From assembly GCF_025933915.1 (NCBI RefSeq), contig NZ_JAICZA010000002.1, positions 17,713-81,712 on the forward strand: a stretch of 64,000 nt of DNA, read 5' to 3'. Position 1 is the stretch's first letter. The number at the start of each line of letters is the position of its first letter. This DNA is from Mycobacterium sp. GTDB taxonomy: Bacteria > Actinomycetota > Actinomycetes > Mycobacteriales > Mycobacteriaceae. Of this stretch, positions 61,407 to 64,000 are shown one piece after another. The translations under genes were made by a program, and so were the position numbers. The notes under the pieces are model-generated. The model did no database searches, was not told where the DNA came from, and saw only the letters and a program-made list of their open reading frames with translations.

Positions 61407-64000
61407 CTCGATGATCCTCTTCCGCTCGTGCGGGTCATGCGACGGATTTGTCGCGCGGCGACGGACAGCGTCGCGAGATCCTTCTCCCCGTTTTCCTGGA
61501 TCTCGATCAGTGTTCGGCGGGCCCGCTCGACCCTGGACGCGGACAGGTGTTCCCACTCGGCGATCTTCTCTTCACCGCTTTCGTCGGGCTCCCCGACCGC
61601 AAGCACGTCGAAGCACAGCGACCGCAACGAGGCGTAGATGTCGTCACGGATCGCCAAGCGCGCCAACGAGTGCCACCGGTCCCGTCGGGGCAGTTCGGAT
61701 ACCGCCGTCAGCAGGCCGTCGGTGCCGAGCCGGTCCATCAGGGCGAAATAGGTGTCCGCGACCTCGGCCGCTTCGATGTCGTTGATGTCGCCGATGTCGA
61801 TGATGTCGAGCAGGCTGAAGTGGTACAGGCCGGCGGCCACGGTGTAGGCCAGGTCTTCGGGCGCGCCCTGGGAGGCGAATTCCGCGGCTTCTTTTTCGAC
61901 GATCGCCTTGTCGTCACCGCGCAGCCATTCCGACATGCGCGGCGTCAGCGCCTTGACCTTCGCGGCGAACCGGTTGATCTCGGCGCCGACGGCCAGCGGC
62001 TGCGGACGGTAGTTGAGCAGCCAACGCCCGGCGCGGTCGACCAACCGCCGGGTGTCCAGCGTGAGCCGATCCGATAGCGGCACCGGCAGATTCGCCGCGC
62101 GGATGCGCCGCCAGATCTCCCCCACGCCGAAGATGGCGTCGGTGGCGACATAGGTGCGCACCGCGTCGACCGACCCGACTCCGACGTCTTCGGCGATCCG
62201 GAAGGCGTAGCTGATGCCGGCGGCGTCCACCAGGTCGTTGATCAGCATGGTGGTGACGATCTCGCGGCGCAGCTGGTGCGTGCGGATCTCGGGAGTGAAC
62301 CGTTCCCGCAACGGTTTCGGGAAGTAGAGCGGCAACCGGGATGCGAACACATCCTGTTCGGTCAGTTCGGTCTCGAGCATCTCCTCTTTGAGGCCCAGCT
62401 TCACGTGCGCCATCAGGGTGCACATCTCCGGTGAGGTGAGCCCGATGCCTGCATCGGCCCGCCGCTGGATCTCCTTTTCCGAGGGCAGCGCTTCCAGCTC
62501 CCGGTTCATGCCGCGCTCGTCCACCAGGTACTGGATCAGCCTGGCGTGCACCGGCAGCAGGCTTCCCGCGTTCGCGCGGCTGGTGCCGATCAGGTCGTTC
62601 TGGTCCTCGTTGTCGGTGAGCACCAGTTGGGCGACCTCGTCGGTCATCGACTCCAGCAACGGTTTGCGCTCCTCCGCCTTGACCTTGCCGGCGGTGACCA
62701 GGGAGTCGATCAAGATCTTGATGTTGACCTCGTGGTCCGAACAGTCCACGCCGGCCGAGTTGTCCATCGCGTCGGTGTTGATCCGGCCGCCCGCAAGATC
62801 GAACTCGACGCGGCCCAACGCGGTCACGCCGAGGTTGCCGCCTTCGCCGATCACCTTGGCGCGCACCGCAGAACCGTTGACCCGCACCGGATCGTTGGTG
62901 CGGTCGCCGACGTCGGCGTCGGATTCGGACTCCGCCTTGATGTAGGTGCCGATCCCACCGTTGAACAGCAGATCGACCGGCGCCTGCAGGATCGCCTTGA
63001 TCAGGTTGGGCGGGGTCATCTCGGTGACGTCACCGTCGATGCCCAACACGTCGCGGACCTGGGGGCTGACCGGAATGGACTTGTGCTCGCGGCTGTACGC
63101 CCCGCCGCCCTCGCTGATCAGCGACTTGTCGTAGTCGTCCCAGCTGGACCGCGGCAGGTCGAACATCCGCTGGCGCTCCTCCCACGAGGCCGCCGCGTCG
63201 GGGTCGGGGTCGAGGAAGATGTGCCGGTGGTCGAAGGCGGCGAGCAGCCGGATGTGCTTGCTCAGCAGCATGCCGTTGCCGAAGACGTCCCCGCTCATGT
63301 CGCCGACGCCGACCACGGTGAAGTCCTCGGTCTGGGTGTCGACATCCATCTCCCGGAAGTGCCGTTTGACGGCCTCCCAGGCGCCCTTGGCCGTGATGCC
63401 CATGGCCTTGTGGTCGTAGCCGACCGACCCGCCCGATGCGAACGCGTCGCCAAGCCAGAACCCGTAGGACTTGGCGACGTCGTTGGCGATGTCGGAGAAC
63501 GTGGCGGTGCCCTTGTCCGCCGCCACCACCAGGTACGCGTCATCGCCGTCGCGCCGTATCACCTGCGGCGGCGGGCTGACGTTCCCGGTGGCGTGGTCGA
63601 CGTTGTCGGTGACGTCGAGCAGCCCGGAGATGAACAGCTGATAGCAGGCGACACCCTCGTCGCGGGTGGCGTCGCGGTCGGCGGCGGCATCCCCGGTGGG
63701 CAGCGGTGGGCGCTTGAGGACGAAACCGCCCTTGGCGCCGACCGGCACGATGACGGCGTTCTTGACCGCTTGCGCCTTGACAAGACCCAGGATCTCGGTG
63801 CGGAAGTCGTCGCGGCGGTCCGACCAGCGCAGGCCGCCGCGGGCCACCGGGCCGAACCTCAGGTGCACGCCTTCGACCCGGGGCGAATAGACGAAGATCT
63901 CGTATTTGGGGCGCGGCAGTGGCAGCTCGTCGACCAGCTGGGCGTCCAGCTTGATGGCCAGCACGTTGCGGGCCCGGGCCGAGCCCTCGTGCGTGACAAA
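61403..64000 (-). CDS. gdh: NAD-specific glutamate dehydrogenase, large (180-kDa) type, C-terminal part
   Basis: The frame is open to the right edge, so the visible 865 codons are the C-terminal half or so of an about 1,600-residue enzyme. It has [20 protein letters not shown], the catalytic-Lys segment [12 protein letters not shown], and [16 protein letters not shown] [13 protein letters not shown]. It turns glutamate into 2-oxoglutarate and ammonia. In mycobacteria GarA controls it. The equivalent is Rv2476c. Confidence 0.96.
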   Translation of the reverse strand, partial: FVTHEGSARARNVLAIKLDAQLVDELPLPRPKYEIFVYSPRVEGVHLRFGPVARGGLRWSDRRDDFRTEILGLVKAQAVKNAVIVPVGAKGGFVLKRPPLPTGDAAADRDATRDEGVACYQLFISGLLDVTDNVDHATGNVSPPPQVIRRDGDDAYLVVAADKGTATFSDIANDVAKSYGFWLGDAFASGGSVGYDHKAMGITAKGAWEAVKRHFREMDVDTQTEDFTVVGVGDMSGDVFGNGMLLSKHIRLLAAFDHRHIFLDPDPDAAASWEERQRMFDLPRSSWDDYDKSLISEGGGAYSREHKSIPVSPQVRDVLGIDGDVTEMTPPNLIKAILQAPVDLLFNGGIGTYIKAESESDADVGDRTNDPVRVNGSAVRAKVIGEGGNLGVTALGRVEFDLAGGRINTDAMDNSAGVDCSDHEVNIKILIDSLVTAGKVKAEERKPLLESMTDEVAQLVLTDNEDQNDLIGTSRANAGSLLPVHARLIQYLVDERGMNRELEALPSEKEIQRRADAGIGLTSPEMCTLMAHVKLGLKEEMLETELTEQDVFASRLPLYFPKPLRERFTPEIRTHQLRREIVTTMLINDLVDAAGISYAFRIAEDVGVGSVDAVRTYVATDAIFGVGEIWRRIRAANLPVPLSDRLTLDTRRLVDRAGRWLLNYRPQPLAVGAEINRFAAKVKALTPRMSEWLRGDDKAIVEKEAAEFASQGAPEDLAYTVAAGLYHFSLLDIIDIGDINDIEAAEVADTYFALMDRLGTDGLLTAVSELPRRDRWHSLARLAIRDDIYASLRSLCFDVLAVGEPDESGEEKIAEWEHLSASRVERARRTLIEIQENGEKDLATLSVAARQIRRMTRTSGRGSSS

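Overview
The window is a 64 kb piece of a high-GC mycobacterial chromosome. It reads as a non-tuberculous Mycobacterium, probably a slow grower. The evidence is the MmpS/MmpL pair, a PapA-type acyltransferase next to a PE-PPE-domain esterase, rpfE, the octT/gpgP pair, mycobacterial two-ring ClpP1/ClpP2, glbO, and a long gene order that follows from memory the M. tuberculosis H37Rv block from about Rv2417c to Rv2476c. Nearly all genes look intact. Many neighbours are fused by 1-4 nt start/stop overlaps, which marks operons.

Layout. 1-8.1 kb is an accessory lipid and regulator region: the 3' end of a papA-like acyltransferase, a secreted PE-PPE hydrolase, a StrR/NovG-like ParB-fold regulator, a dihydrodipicolinate-reductase-like oxidoreductase, and an mmpS-mmpL operon with a possible iron box upstream. 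At 8.1 kb the conserved backbone begins: degV, octT-gpgP-rsfS-nadD (glucosylglycerate/methylglucose lipopolysaccharide supply, ribosome silencing, NAD synthesis), a VWA/MoxR pair, proA, and an MscS-type channel fused to a cyclic-nucleotide-binding fold, cotranscribed with a receptor-type class III cyclase. Divergent rbsK and then nadE follow. From 22.1 to 25.7 kb an accessory block (isochorismatase-like hydrolase, class II-like sirtuin, cytochrome P450 and divergent TetR) separates nadE from proB. From 25.7 to 37.4 kb come proB-obg-rpmA-rplU, rne, ndk, a small membrane protein, folC and valS.

37.4-49.3 kb carries a saccharopine-dehydrogenase-like reductase, rpfE with a terminator and a folded leader, mobA, korB-korA, clpX, clpP2-clpP1, tig, tRNA-Pro and tRNA-Gly. 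Three gene-poor gaps lie here (39.3-40.3, 44.0-44.4 and 45.6-46.2 kb). 49.3-64 kb has lipP, a secreted glycine-rich protein, nei, rpiB, a DsbA-like oxidoreductase with a CPWA active site, pepN, a DUF5130-type protein, a small membrane protein, an HNH endonuclease, glbO, an alpha-glucosidase, an FAD oxidoreductase of likely foreign origin, two genes downstream of gdh, and the 3' 865 codons of a large NAD-glutamate dehydrogenase that runs off the right edge.

The most interesting signals are: (1) a cyclase/channel pair in which both the cyclase catalytic residues and the canonical cyclic-nucleotide phosphate contacts look lost; (2) a folded RNA leader in front of rpfE; (3) an identical 35-bp repeat that supplies the ribosome-binding region of both degV and korB, with a variant absorbed into the octT coding end; (4) a family of related hairpins at three gene ends; (5) a near-perfect TetR operator palindrome between the P450 and its regulator; and (6) an orphan antibiotic-cluster-style regulator beside trehalose-lipid genes. 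No CRISPR array, prophage or insertion sequence was seen.
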